Below are positions 14,557-23,500 of a stretch of DNA of 29,164 nt, piece after piece; position 1 is the first letter of the stretch; each line of letters starts with the position of its first letter. Position numbers and translations under genes: made by a program. Where the stretch lies: contig UQBE01000026.1 in the NCBI GenBank assembly GCA_900539155.1, positions 1-29,164 on the forward strand, in the 5' to 3' direction. Under the pieces are notes generated by a model, which had not been told where the DNA came from, did not search any database, and was given only the letters and a program-made list of their open reading frames with translations. The DNA comes from an uncultured Porphyromonas sp. (GTDB lineage: Bacteria; Bacteroidota; Bacteroidia; Bacteroidales; Porphyromonadaceae).

Positions 14557-16995
14557 TTAGAAGGAGTAGGTGTAGCTGATATTGGGCAGGATTGGGAAGA
14601 TAGTCACCTGCTGTAGCACGGTGCGGTAAGAGTTGTCGCCCGTCTTCTCGCTCACAGGCGTAACGATGAAGGGGTTCATATTGTTGTAGACGTTGTAGAC
14701 GCTCAGGTTCCACAAGCTCTTGCCCCGCTTGTGATGCTTCGTGTAGGTGACGCTGAGGTCTAGTCGGTGGTAAGGCTTGAAGCGGTAATTATTGCGCTCA
14801 GATACATGCTTGAGCGACCCCGCCGCGCCATACATCGATGGAGCTAGTGGGTCTCTCATGCCATCGTACTCGTGCGTTGCGATGGTACCCGTCTGGCCCG
14901 AGGCAAAGACCCAGGTAGCAGCAAAGTCCCAGCTCTTGCTCAGCTGATACATCGCAGTGATCTTAAAGTCGTGAATTCGGTCATACTTAGCGGGGAAGGT
15001 GCGCCCGAAGTTGAGCTCCTCGCCTGGTTGGTCGAAGGTGCGCCACGTACGAGCCCAGGCATAGCTCACCCAGCCCGTCAGCTTGCCCACCTTACGCTGC
15101 CAGAGTAGCTCCAGACCGTAAGCCGTGCCACGACCCATGGCGACCATCTGCTCCCAGTTTGTCGAGACACCATAGAAGAAGGAACCCTCCTTGTACTCCA
15201 GCACATTGCTCAGAGGCTTGTAGTAGCCCTCCACCGAGAAGTCGCCCCACTGAGGCACATGGAGGAATAACCCCGCCGTAAAGTGGTGCACGTGCATCGG
15301 CTTGATGCGGTCCGTCGAGGGCACCCACAGGTCAGTAGGCAGGCTCAGACTATTGTTCGTTAGAAGGTGCACATGCTGCGTCATTAGGGCGTAGCCCACC
15401 TTGGCTGTCAGAGCAGGCGTGATGCGCCAAGCAGCACTCACACGTGGCTCTATATTATGGTAGCCCTTGCCACGTACATAGTAGAAGCTGTAGCGCAGTC
15501 CTGCATTAAAGGTCCACTTATCCCCCAGCTTCATCTCATCCTCAGCGTAGAGCGAAGCCTCGTGGGCGTAGATTTTAGGATTGTTCCCGAGGAGGTCAAA
15601 GTCCGTCCCAGTGAAGTCCGAGAGGTCCTTGCCGTTCACCTTTACCGAAGTCATCTCAGGGCGAAAGGTGTGGAAGGTGTAGTTCGCCCCAAAGAGCAAC
15701 TGGTGCTGCTCGACAGGCGAGTAGTGCAGTTCGCTCGTCAGGAGCCAGTCACGGATACCCGAGTCGTAGTTCATCGCTACGGGTGGCTCATCCTTGTCCT
15801 CCTGCATCTTCATGCGTAGCCTAGAGCGGTATTGCGTATAGGAGGCTGTGGTATTGAGAAAGAGCTGTCCGTTGATGACATGGTTCCACCGCAGCGAACC
15901 CATCGCATTGCCCCACAGCCAGGACATCTGCTGCTTGTCATCTACACTAGAATAGCGTGTCCAGACACGATCGTTGCCGTAATAACCGAAGAGATACAGC
16001 TGGTCCTTATCTGAGAAGCGGTGCGTCACCTTCAGGTTCAGATCGTGAAAGTCATATCCGCCCTTCATCTTCTCGCCATCCTCGCCCTCCTGGCGATTAC
16101 GTATGGCCAATGCTATCGCAGCCAGCAGGTCTAGGTAGGTGCGCCGTGCCGAGAAGTTGAAGGTGGTGCGGTCCTTAACAATCGGTCCCTCCACATTAAT
16201 CTTTGAGGAGATCAGCCCTACGCTCACATTGCCGTGGTACTTCTGCATATCGCCATCCTTGAGACGCACGTCCACGACCGACGAGAGACGCCCTCCGTAG
16301 CGAGCGGGGAAAGTGCCTTTGTATAGCGTCACCGACTTGACCGCATCGGGGTTGAAGGTCGAGAAAGCTCCCAGCATATGATTCGGATTGTAGAGCGAGA
16401 TGCCGTCCATAAGGATTAAGTTTTGGTCGGGGTCGCCACCACGCACGAAGAGGCCCGACGACCCCTCCGAACCGCTCTGTACGCCAGGTAGCAGTTGTAG
16501 CGCCTTGATCACATCCTGCTCGCCAAAGAAGGCGGGCAGTCGCTTAATCTCACTCGCCGATATGTGCTGCGCGCCGATTGTAGCTGTCTCGACACCCGAG
16601 GGATTCGGACTACCTACCACGACCACCTCGCCGAGGAGTTGACCCTCGATGAGCGAAGCCGAGAGCGTCGTATCCGACGAGAGCTGCAGACGTATCGTAT
16701 CGCTCTGATAGCCTACGTAGGAAAACTGCAGGAGCACCTCACCCGCTGGGAGCGTCAGCGAGTAGTGGCCGAACTCATTCGTCACGGCACCTGTGCGGCT
16801 GTTGAGCTCCATCACATTAGCGGCGATTAGCGTCTCGCCACTCTGCGCGTCATGTACGAAGCCATTGATCGTGAACTTGCTCTGCGCCTGCTGTGGTGCT
16901 TGCTTTTGTGCTTGCCCGCTCAGTGGCGTGGCGAGCATTATCAGTAGGAGAGCCAGTAGCCCCACGGTAAAGTTATATCGACGTAAATAGGTCAT
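14557..16995 (-). CDS. TonB-dependent outer-membrane receptor with carboxypeptidase-like N-terminal domain
   Basis: An 812-residue receptor. The ATG at 16995 gives a signal peptide (MTYLRRYNFTVGLLALLLIMLATPLSGQAQ); an upstream in-frame ATG at 17076 would add 27 residues before it and is rejected. Domains in order: CarboxypepD_reg-like fold (about 38-120), plug domain with FGEQDVIKALQLLPGVQSGSEGSSGLFVRGGDPDQNLILMDG-type signature, and a 22-stranded barrel ending PNISYTYSF. No SusC-specific features or SusD partner; the partner is the DUF4249 protein. It imports an unknown ligand using TonB energy. First gene of a tight four-gene run ending in aguAB; the promoter box is at 17095-17102. Confidence 0.93.
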   Translation of the reverse strand: MTYLRRYNFTVGLLALLLIMLATPLSGQAQKQAPQQAQSKFTINGFVHDAQSGETLIAANVMELNSRTGAVTNEFGHYSLTLPAGEVLLQFSYVGYQSDTIRLQLSSDTTLSASLIEGQLLGEVVVVGSPNPSGVETATIGAQHISASEIKRLPAFFGEQDVIKALQLLPGVQSGSEGSSGLFVRGGDPDQNLILMDGISLYNPNHMLGAFSTFNPDAVKSVTLYKGTFPARYGGRLSSVVDVRLKDGDMQKYHGNVSVGLISSKINVEGPIVKDRTTFNFSARRTYLDLLAAIALAIRNRQEGEDGEKMKGGYDFHDLNLKVTHRFSDKDQLYLFGYYGNDRVWTRYSSVDDKQQMSWLWGNAMGSLRWNHVINGQLFLNTTASYTQYRSRLRMKMQEDKDEPPVAMNYDSGIRDWLLTSELHYSPVEQHQLLFGANYTFHTFRPEMTSVKVNGKDLSDFTGTDFDLLGNNPKIYAHEASLYAEDEMKLGDKWTFNAGLRYSFYYVRGKGYHNIEPRVSAAWRITPALTAKVGYALMTQHVHLLTNNSLSLPTDLWVPSTDRIKPMHVHHFTAGLFLHVPQWGDFSVEGYYKPLSNVLEYKEGSFFYGVSTNWEQMVAMGRGTAYGLELLWQRKVGKLTGWVSYAWARTWRTFDQPGEELNFGRTFPAKYDRIHDFKITAMYQLSKSWDFAATWVFASGQTGTIATHEYDGMRDPLAPSMYGAAGSLKHVSERNNYRFKPYHRLDLSVTYTKHHKRGKSLWNLSVYNVYNNMNPFIVTPVSEKTGDNSYRTVLQQVTIFPILPNISYTYSF

Positions 16996-17094
16996 AAGTA
17001 GGTTGCTATACGTTGCTAAAACGGGTACTAAGCGGGCGGTTAACGGGCAATCTCCGACTGCCAGCTCACGCCCCACTCCCGCCGTTAAACGCTA

Positions 17095-17102
17095 CAAAGT
17101 TA
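17095..17102 (-). promoter_or_regulatory. -7 box for the receptor/DUF4249/aguAB operon
   Basis: TAACTTTG on the minus strand, with a start near 17088 and a leader of about 93 nt before ATG 16995. It lies 45 bp outside the left end of the repeat element. Confidence 0.55.
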
Positions 17103-17279
17103 CGCTTTTGACCGAAGTAACAGCACTCCGCCACACATCCGCAGTGAGTTTCCCACCTATGAAACTGGAGTGCCAACGGGGGATGGTACTCAGGGCTGAC
17201 GCATTATATACAATGAACTCATCTATTATTTAGACCCAACTAGATATCGTTATGGTGCTGTGTCGGGGAAAAGGGTTTT

Positions 17280-17439
17280 CCACGTGGATATTTCGAAATC
17301 TCCACGTGGGGAATTTTTATTTTCCACGTGGGGAAGAAAAAATTCCTCGGAGGAATCAAATGAAACTTCGGAGGAAATGAATCACGCCCACGTGGAAAAT
17401 AAAAAATATCCACGTGGAGATTTGAGATTTCCCACGTGG
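17280..17439. repeat. CCACGTGG palindrome array with 22-bp period (8 positions)
   Basis: CCACGTGG occurs at 17280, 17302, 17324, 17388, 17410 and 17432; within each group of three the spacing is exactly 22 bp. The 64-bp middle gap is filled by two related palindromes, ATTCCTCGGAGGAAT (17342-17356) and CTTCGGAGGAA (17366-17376), which keep the phase at 21-22 bp. The spacers are AT-rich. The left and right halves are imperfect reverse complements of one another, so the whole array is one large palindrome centred near 17360. Confidence 0.92.
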
Positions 17440-17460
17440 ATATTCGAGAAAGGAGGGTAA

Positions 17461-17481
17461 TTAGAGGTTAGAGATTAGAGG
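17461..17481 (+). repeat. TTAGAGR heptamer tract (3 units)
   Basis: TTAGAGG, TTAGAGA, TTAGAGG in perfect phase, immediately after the CCACGTGG array. Same heptamers as at 9923-9971 and 10742-10755. Confidence 0.75.
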
Positions 17482-17634
17482 AAAGGGGTGACACATTATA
17501 TATAGTATAGTGACCTCATCTATGTCTTGCTTGTCGCTATGTGTAGCTCCTGACAGAGCAATTATAATGCGTCAGCCCTGGGGATGGCACTGGAGTTTCA
17601 CCCCTATGAAACTAAAATTCCTAGGGAGGAACGG

Positions 17635-17665
17635 TTGACCAAGAGCGCTATTTATGCTACCTTTG
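17635..17665 (+). promoter_or_regulatory. Promoter of the LysM-to-YigZ operon
   Basis: TTG (17635-17637), 20 bases, then TACCTTTG (17658-17665). This is an excellent match to the Bacteroidetes pattern, with a start near 17672 and a leader of about 21 nt. It supports ATG 17693; the upstream in-frame ATG at 17654 would lie inside the promoter. Confidence 0.7.
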
Positions 17666-17692
17666 TCTCTAGTAAAAAAGAGAGATGAACCG

Positions 17693-19216
17693 ATGAAACA
17701 GATATTACAGCGCTTCCTCTTGCTGGCGGTGAGCCTGCTCCTAGTCACGACAACGCTTATGGCACAGGCTCCCCTGCGACATGTCGTCAAGAAGTTGGAG
17801 ACTGTCTACTCAATCTCCAAGCGTTACGGTGTCTCCGAAGAGGAGATTTACCGGCTCAATGAGGGCAGTCAGTGGGGTATCCGTGAGGGGCAGACGCTCC
17901 TGATACCCCAGCGCAAGCCTGACACAATCTATGTCGAGGCACCGGTGGTTGCACAGGTGGAGCCAGGCATTCACGTGGTGCAGTCTGGTGAGACGCTCTA
18001 CAGCATCAGTCGTAAGTACGGCTTGACCGTGAGCCAGCTCCTAGAGCTTAACCCGCAGAAGCACGACGCTCAGATAGCGGTAGGGGAGCGGATAGTGGTA
18101 GTCTCAGGAGCTCGTATTGAGACGCCGGTCAGCCCACAGCAGCGCTCTCAAGGCGATCCAGTCCGAGTGGCTCTAATACTTCCTCTGCGAGAGAACGGGC
18201 AGCCTAGTCGCTACCTGTACTTTTACGAGGGTGCACTCCTGGCTATCGAACGGTTGCAGCGTCAGGGAGTGAACATTGACCTGCAGGTTGATGCTGCTGT
18301 CAATCGCTCTGCACTCGAGCAGCTCCTAAAGGACAAAAAGGGAGAGCAGTACGACCTAATCATTGGCGGAGACTCGGAGCAGAGCGTGGAGCTACTGGCT
18401 CAGCACGCTAAGGCGCAGCAGGCGGTCTATCTCTCGCCTTTCGTATGGCAGAGTGGCAAGGGACAGCTGTATGACCACTTCTTCCAACTTAATCCCGCTC
18501 AGTACCGTGTCACGGAGAGATTGCAGCAAGCTTTTGCCGAGAGATATGCTGACTATGATGTGCTCTTGGTGCGCTGTGGCGAAGGCGATCAGGAAGACAA
18601 GTTTAAGGCTATCGAGAGTACCTGTCGAGAGGCGGGCATCTCCCTACAGAGTCGCTCTCTGCGTGAGTTAACTGTCGGGCAGTGGCCTCGCCAGAGTGGT
18701 AAGAAGTGTGTGATACTACTCAACTCCAGCAAGCAAAAAGACCTCACAGCCATACTGGATGCTATGCGGGCGGCTCAGCTCTCGATGAGTGACTATCAGC
18801 TCTTTGGCTATCCACAGTGGCAGACTTATGGCAAGGAGATAGAGGAGCGCCTACGAGGTGTGGGGGCGACGATTTTCTCCACATTCTACTGGGACAAGGA
18901 GCTTCCCGAGAGCCAGCATATCAACGATGCTTATCGCTACTTCTATGGCCGTAGTATAGAGGAGAGCTATCCGAGCTACGCTCTACTGGGATACGATGTG
19001 GTGCGCTACTTTGTGGCGGCAATATCGACTTATGGACGAGACTTCAAGCAATCCATGAGCCAATTGCCCAAAGATGGTCTCCAGTCGGGCTTCCTCTTTG
19101 CACCAGCCATCACAGGGCGCAGCTCTGGGAGAGGGGGCTACACGAACTTAAACCTCTTCTTCATCACATACGGTCCGCGGGGGGCTCACCGTCTGCAGAT
19201 ACCACTAGCAGAATAA
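17693..19216 (+). CDS. LysM protein with periplasmic-binding-protein-like domain
   Basis: A 507-residue exported protein. The signal peptide ends TTLMAQ (about residue 25). Two LysM peptidoglycan-binding repeats follow: HVVKKLETVYSISKRYGVS... (about 29-75) and HVVQSGETLYSISRKYGLT... (about 92-137). From about residue 160 the sequence VALILPLRENGQPSRYLYFYEGALLAIERL begins a type I periplasmic-binding-protein fold (ANF receptor/LivJ-like) that runs to the end. Such LysM-receptor fusions occur across Bacteroidetes, and I know of no settled function. By analogy with LpoA, whose C-terminal half has this fold, a role in steering peptidoglycan synthesis is possible but speculative. First gene of a tight run; 10 bp before the PorT-like barrel gene. 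Confidence 0.85.
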   Translation: MKQILQRFLLLAVSLLLVTTTLMAQAPLRHVVKKLETVYSISKRYGVSEEEIYRLNEGSQWGIREGQTLLIPQRKPDTIYVEAPVVAQVEPGIHVVQSGETLYSISRKYGLTVSQLLELNPQKHDAQIAVGERIVVVSGARIETPVSPQQRSQGDPVRVALILPLRENGQPSRYLYFYEGALLAIERLQRQGVNIDLQVDAAVNRSALEQLLKDKKGEQYDLIIGGDSEQSVELLAQHAKAQQAVYLSPFVWQSGKGQLYDHFFQLNPAQYRVTERLQQAFAERYADYDVLLVRCGEGDQEDKFKAIESTCREAGISLQSRSLRELTVGQWPRQSGKKCVILLNSSKQKDLTAILDAMRAAQLSMSDYQLFGYPQWQTYGKEIEERLRGVGATIFSTFYWDKELPESQHINDAYRYFYGRSIEESYPSYALLGYDVVRYFVAAISTYGRDFKQSMSQLPKDGLQSGFLFAPAITGRSSGRGGYTNLNLFFITYGPRGAHRLQIPLAE

Positions 19217-19226
19217 AGTAAGCACT

Positions 19227-19904
19227 ATGCGACGTACTACTAAATGGTGGGGCGGTCTGCTCCTCGTCCTCCTCTGCATAGCACTCCCTGCACAGGCACA
19301 GCGCTCTCAACTGAAGCCTCTCGAGGTGCGTGTAGGGGGTGGGGGAGGTGTGAGTGGCTCGATGCTAGACCTCGTGCCGCGTGTGGAGATGCTACCTCAC
19401 CTAGGTGCTATGGGCTATGTGGCGGTGCTGCTGACCAATCAGAACTATACTGGTATGACGATGCGCCTTTCCTACGAACAGCGTGGATGGCGAGAGGAGT
19501 ACAAGGAGCCCATCGCCTATAGCTTTGCGAGAGATATGGACTACATCGATTTGACACTGATGACACATCTCTACTATCCCCTAGGCTCTGTCCAGATAGG
19601 AGTAGAGGTGGGTCCGAGTGTGGGCTACATCATACGAGATGTGAGTAGCCCCACACCGAGCGAGGAGACGCGAGCCATCGTCAAGAGACGGCATGTCTAT
19701 CCGCTCTTTAGCAAGTTCTCCTGGGGACTCAAAGGGGGACCCATCGTGAGCCTAGACATAGCGCAGAGGCATCGGATTACGCTGAGTGGACACTTCTACT
19801 ACGGTCTGAGCGACATCTTTGCCACTACCGTGCGCGACGACTACGGTCGTGCAGGCGAGCTGGGTGTCACGGTGGGGCTGGGCTATTACTTTAAGGTGCG
19901 CTAA
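19227..19904 (+). CDS. PorT-family-like outer-membrane beta-barrel protein
   Basis: A 225-residue protein with a signal peptide (cleavage after ALPAQAQ) and a barrel-like body: RVGGGGGVSGSMLDL, GMTMRLSYEQRGWREEY, MDYIDLTLMTHLYY, VQIGVEVGPSVGYII, final strand LGVTVGLGYYFKVR. The spacing of strands, the early LSYEQRGW motif and DYIDL resemble OMP_b-brl_2/PorT barrels. PorT itself is a T9SS accessory protein in P. gingivalis, but many paralogues exist, so I do not assign the symbol. The stop overlaps the next start (TAATG at 19902-19906), suggesting translational coupling to the CPBP protease. Confidence 0.75.
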   Translation: MRRTTKWWGGLLLVLLCIALPAQAQRSQLKPLEVRVGGGGGVSGSMLDLVPRVEMLPHLGAMGYVAVLLTNQNYTGMTMRLSYEQRGWREEYKEPIAYSFARDMDYIDLTLMTHLYYPLGSVQIGVEVGPSVGYIIRDVSSPTPSEETRAIVKRRHVYPLFSKFSWGLKGGPIVSLDIAQRHRITLSGHFYYGLSDIFATTVRDDYGRAGELGVTVGLGYYFKVR

Positions 19905-20593
19905 TGCTGGTCTTACTGCTCCTATACTCCTTAATTCTCTTTGTAGCGGTCTATTCACTGCTACCAATCACTTGGGCGGGTATCATCGCTTTCGGAGGAG
20001 GTGCACTCCTTGCCACGTGGACCTACCTATGGGGTTACCGATGGCTCTACCATCAGCCCGCACCGCAGGAACCTGGCGAGTTGCTAGCTCTCTCACCAAA
20101 ACCTCTCACCCTATACTTGAAGAGGGTGAAGCCTGTGCGCTGCCTCCTCTACGCTATCCTTGCGGTAGCGATCTATCTGCTCCTCTCGTGGAGCAACGAA
20201 GCACTCGTCAATGTATGGCCAGAGGGGTGGGGCGGAGCGTGGCTGCGCAACTGGAGCAAAGCTTATCAGGAAGCTCAGACAGCACTCATAGAGACCGCTA
20301 ACCTTGGGTGGCTCTTCCTCACCGTCGGGGTGCTGACGCCTCTCGCCGAGGAGCTATTCTTCCGAGGGGCACTGATGGGGTGGATGATGCTGAGAGGCTT
20401 CTCACGCTGGAGCGTCATCCTCCTTCCCGCATTACTTTTTACTGTGATGCACCTCAATCCCGTGGGGATGCTACCAATCTTCTTCCTGGCGCTCCTGCTG
20501 GGTTACCTGCGCTGGGCTACGGATTCACTCTGGCCATCGGTCGCGCTACACATTTGCAATAACCTTTTAGTCCTGAGCATCTATGGACTTTAG
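19904..20593 (+). CDS. CPBP-family intramembrane glutamic endopeptidase
   Basis: A 229-residue polytopic protein of the CAAX protease/bacteriocin-processing (Abi) family. The active-site motifs are intact: Glu149-Glu150 and Arg154 in LAEELFFRGALMGW, His183 in TVMHLNP, and His216...Asn220 in ALHICNN. About five to six membrane helices are evident. Family members cleave within or near the membrane; substrates in Bacteroidetes are mostly unknown. It is coupled at both ends, with a 1-bp overlap with the barrel gene and an 11-bp overlap with the nuclease gene. Confidence 0.9.
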   Translation: MLVLLLLYSLILFVAVYSLLPITWAGIIAFGGGALLATWTYLWGYRWLYHQPAPQEPGELLALSPKPLTLYLKRVKPVRCLLYAILAVAIYLLLSWSNEALVNVWPEGWGGAWLRNWSKAYQEAQTALIETANLGWLFLTVGVLTPLAEELFFRGALMGWMMLRGFSRWSVILLPALLFTVMHLNPVGMLPIFFLALLLGYLRWATDSLWPSVALHICNNLLVLSIYGL

Positions 20594-23500
20594 AGACAAC
20601 TTCCTCTCGCTGGTCGTCAGCCGTCTGCTGGCTAATGGAATCCCTCTGAGAGAGCAGCTGGTGGTCGTACCGACGAAGCGTGCTGCCACCTTTCTGCAGC
20701 GTCAACTGCTCTTACAGCTTCAGGAGCCTGCGACTATCTTGCCACGCATCGTCACCATCGATGAGTGGATTACCGAGATGAGTGGACGCATTATCCTAGA
20801 CAATACGGCGCTCGTCTCGATACTCTATGAGGTGTACGCCACCTATCTAGCGGAGCAGGGGCAGAAGCAAGAGCAGGCTACGACAGATCAGATGCTTCGC
20901 CTGAGCCAGACGGAGCGCATGCTACGAGACTTCCAAGATATGGACCTCGCTCTGGTCGATGTGGATATGCTCTTAATCAATCTCGAGGAGCTGGATGCTC
21001 TGGATGACTACTCCTTTCTAAATGATGAGGAGCGGGAAGCAATCAAAGCCTTCTGGCGAGGGCTATCTGACAAGGAGCTGGGAGCTCCTCAGGAAGCGTA
21101 TCGCCACTTCTCCACTACATGGCGAAGCGTTTACAAGCTATTTAATGCGCGTTTAGCAGAGCTCGGTGTCGCTTACCGAGCCGCTGCTTATAGGCTCGTC
21201 GCCGGGAAGACCTTTACGGAGGAGAAGCTGCTTAGAGAGCTACGTCGTCATAGTGGGTCGTCCGTTAGTCTAGTTTCCTTCATCGGACTGTACAACCTTA
21301 CACCTGCAGAGCAGGCTGTCATCCAGAAGCTACAGCGAGCAGATGCCGATGGGCTAAGGGTGCAGCTCTACTGGCAGAAAGTCGCTCTTGATGCTACGGA
21401 TGAGTTCAACGAGCATCTCAACCGCACCCTTGACCAGAACATAAAGCTCCTCGGAGGAGAACCCTTAGACGGAGAGTTCGCCTATAAGCACTCGCCAGAG
21501 GTAGAGCTACTCTCGCTCAATTCGACCATCCTCCAGCCACAGGTGGTGAATAGTCTAATCGATCAAATCGTCCAGCGTGACCCCTCAGCTCTTAGCGAAC
21601 TACGCATTGCTATAGTGCTTAACGACGAGAAGACGCTCATTCCCCTGATGAAGTCGCTCAAGCAACCGACCTGCACCTCGCTCAATGTGACAATGGGCTA
21701 CCCCCTCCAGTACACCTCTGTGGCGACCTGGATACGTCGATACCTTAATATATATGGTCTTCTCGCAGCCTCAGCAGAGACAAAAGTGGAGCGTGTCAAG
21801 CTCACTTGCTCACGCTTGCAGCTCTGGCTGGCTGCCCCTCTGACACGAAAGCTCTTTGGTGAGCTAGCGACTACGCTCATGTCCCAGATAGCTCTCCACC
21901 ACTACGCCATCACAGCGTCAGAGCTACTCAATATAATAGAGACAATTACGGAGGGGGCTGACGAGGCTGTGCGACAGCGACTCCTGGACCTCCTCACACC
22001 GAGCCTCACAGGTAGAGAGTTGCTGGCGAGCATAGGACAATTGCTCGAGCTACTCAAGGAGCCGATGCCTGCGCCAAAGGAAGCAGACGAAACAGCTCAA
22101 GAAGATGAAGACTTAGCCCCAGACGAGTCGATAGATCAAGTAGTCCTCTCGGAAGCACTTGACCAGATCATCCGCTACGTCACCCAAGTGTCCAATCTGC
22201 TACAGTCGGACGAGGGAAGCCGTCATCTGCTAGACACCCCGCAGCATGTCGCCTATCTTTTGGAGCAGCTCTTGGCTGTGGGGAGTATTCCCTTCGAGGG
22301 AGCTCCGCTAGAGGGCTTGCAGGTGATGGGATTCTTGGAGACTCGTACACTCACCTTTGGCTATGTAATCATGCTCAATGTGCAGGAGGGAGACCTGCCT
22401 AAGTCGAGCCATACCACGACACTCATCCCCGATATGCTACGGAGAGCCTTTGGTATGACCACTTATCGTACAGAGGATGACACCAATGCCTACCACTTTT
22501 ATCGTCTCATCCAGGGAGCTAAGAAGGTTTATCTGCTTCAAGACACACGCCCTAAGAGTATCTCCTCGATGGAGCCCTCACGCTATGTGGATCAAATACG
22601 CTACCTGACAGATTTATCTCGCTTAGAGTATTCCTATGCTGACCAGCTAGAGGCTAGAGATGGAACGGATATTGATGCACCTAGTGCTGAAAAAGACGAG
22701 GCGGTGCGCCACTATTTGGAGCAGATAGCGAAGGGTGAGAAGACTTTCTCTCCATCCGACCTGATTACCTACTACAAGTGTCCCTACCAGTTCTACCTCA
22801 AGAAGATAAAGGGTGTGGGCGAGCCACGACCCGAGCCCGGAGTGGTCACTCCGATAGAGCTGGGCTCGATGGTGCATGAGTATCTAGAGCTGTTTTACAA
22901 AGGACTGGTGCAGAAGCATGGAGACGTCATAACTCGGGATCAGCTCAAACACAAGGTCTCTCGCCAGATGCTGACAGACATCTATAAAGAGATCGTCTCT
23001 GACAAGAGTGTCCCCGATGACATCCTCCTGACTGACCTAGAGCGATACATTTACAAGGCTCTAGAGATTGACCGGCTCCTGCTCGGTCCCACCGGCACGC
23101 TCCAGCTGCTAGCCAGTGAGGCGAAGATGCAAAACGTCCCCTTCGAGTGGGAGTCGGCGGGGCAGAGGCATAAGATACACTTCACTGGGCAACCAGACCG
23201 AGTGGACAAAGTCTGTGGAGGAGTCTGTCGCATCGTAGACTATAAGACAGGTGAGATTAGAAAGCCTAAGACAGTAACGGATCTAAACGAAGAGACGCTC
23301 GACAGCTGGAGTAAGAGTGGAAGCAACTGCAGTCTGGGTGGCTATATGCTCCAGTCTTATCTCTATGCCCTACTCTATGCAAAGCAGTCGGAGTATGAGA
23401 TTAGCGAAGTCCAGCCGACACTCTACTCACTAGCCCCCGCCATACCAGCGAGTCAGGGGGCGATAAACTTTGGTAAGTCGACACCCCTTACTGCTATAGA

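Larger units (their letters stand above)
17147..17613. mobile_element. MITE-like inverted-repeat element carrying a CCACGTGG array
   Basis: The outer ends are two copies of the 20-base hairpin AGTTTC-N8-GAAACT (17147-17166 and 17594-17613). Next inward, AGTGCC (17169-17174) faces GGCACT (17586-17591). Then an 18-bp perfect inverted repeat, CAGGGCTGACGCATTATA (17191-17208) against TATAATGCGTCAGCCCTG (17563-17580). Inside are the palindrome array (17280-17439), a heptamer tract (17461-17481), and a second direct copy of the TGACRCATTATATA...CTCATCTAT module (17197-17226 and 17489-17523). No transposase frame is present and no target-site duplication is obvious, so it would be non-autonomous. 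Confidence 0.65.
16996..17692. other. 697-bp gene-free region between divergent operons, holding a MITE-like element
   Basis: It contains the promoter of the receptor operon (17095-17102), the repeat element described separately (17147-17613), and the promoter of the LysM operon (17635-17665). Small open frames across the array have no credible protein features. Confidence 0.8.

Noticed and set aside
17280..17439. CRISPR array
   Set aside because: Repeats are only 8-16 bp, the intervals are short and AT-rich without being unique spacers, and no cas genes are nearby.
17260..17460. 66-codon plus-strand frame across the CCACGTGG array
   Set aside because: The frame is a by-product of the repeats, with no start signal or credible composition.
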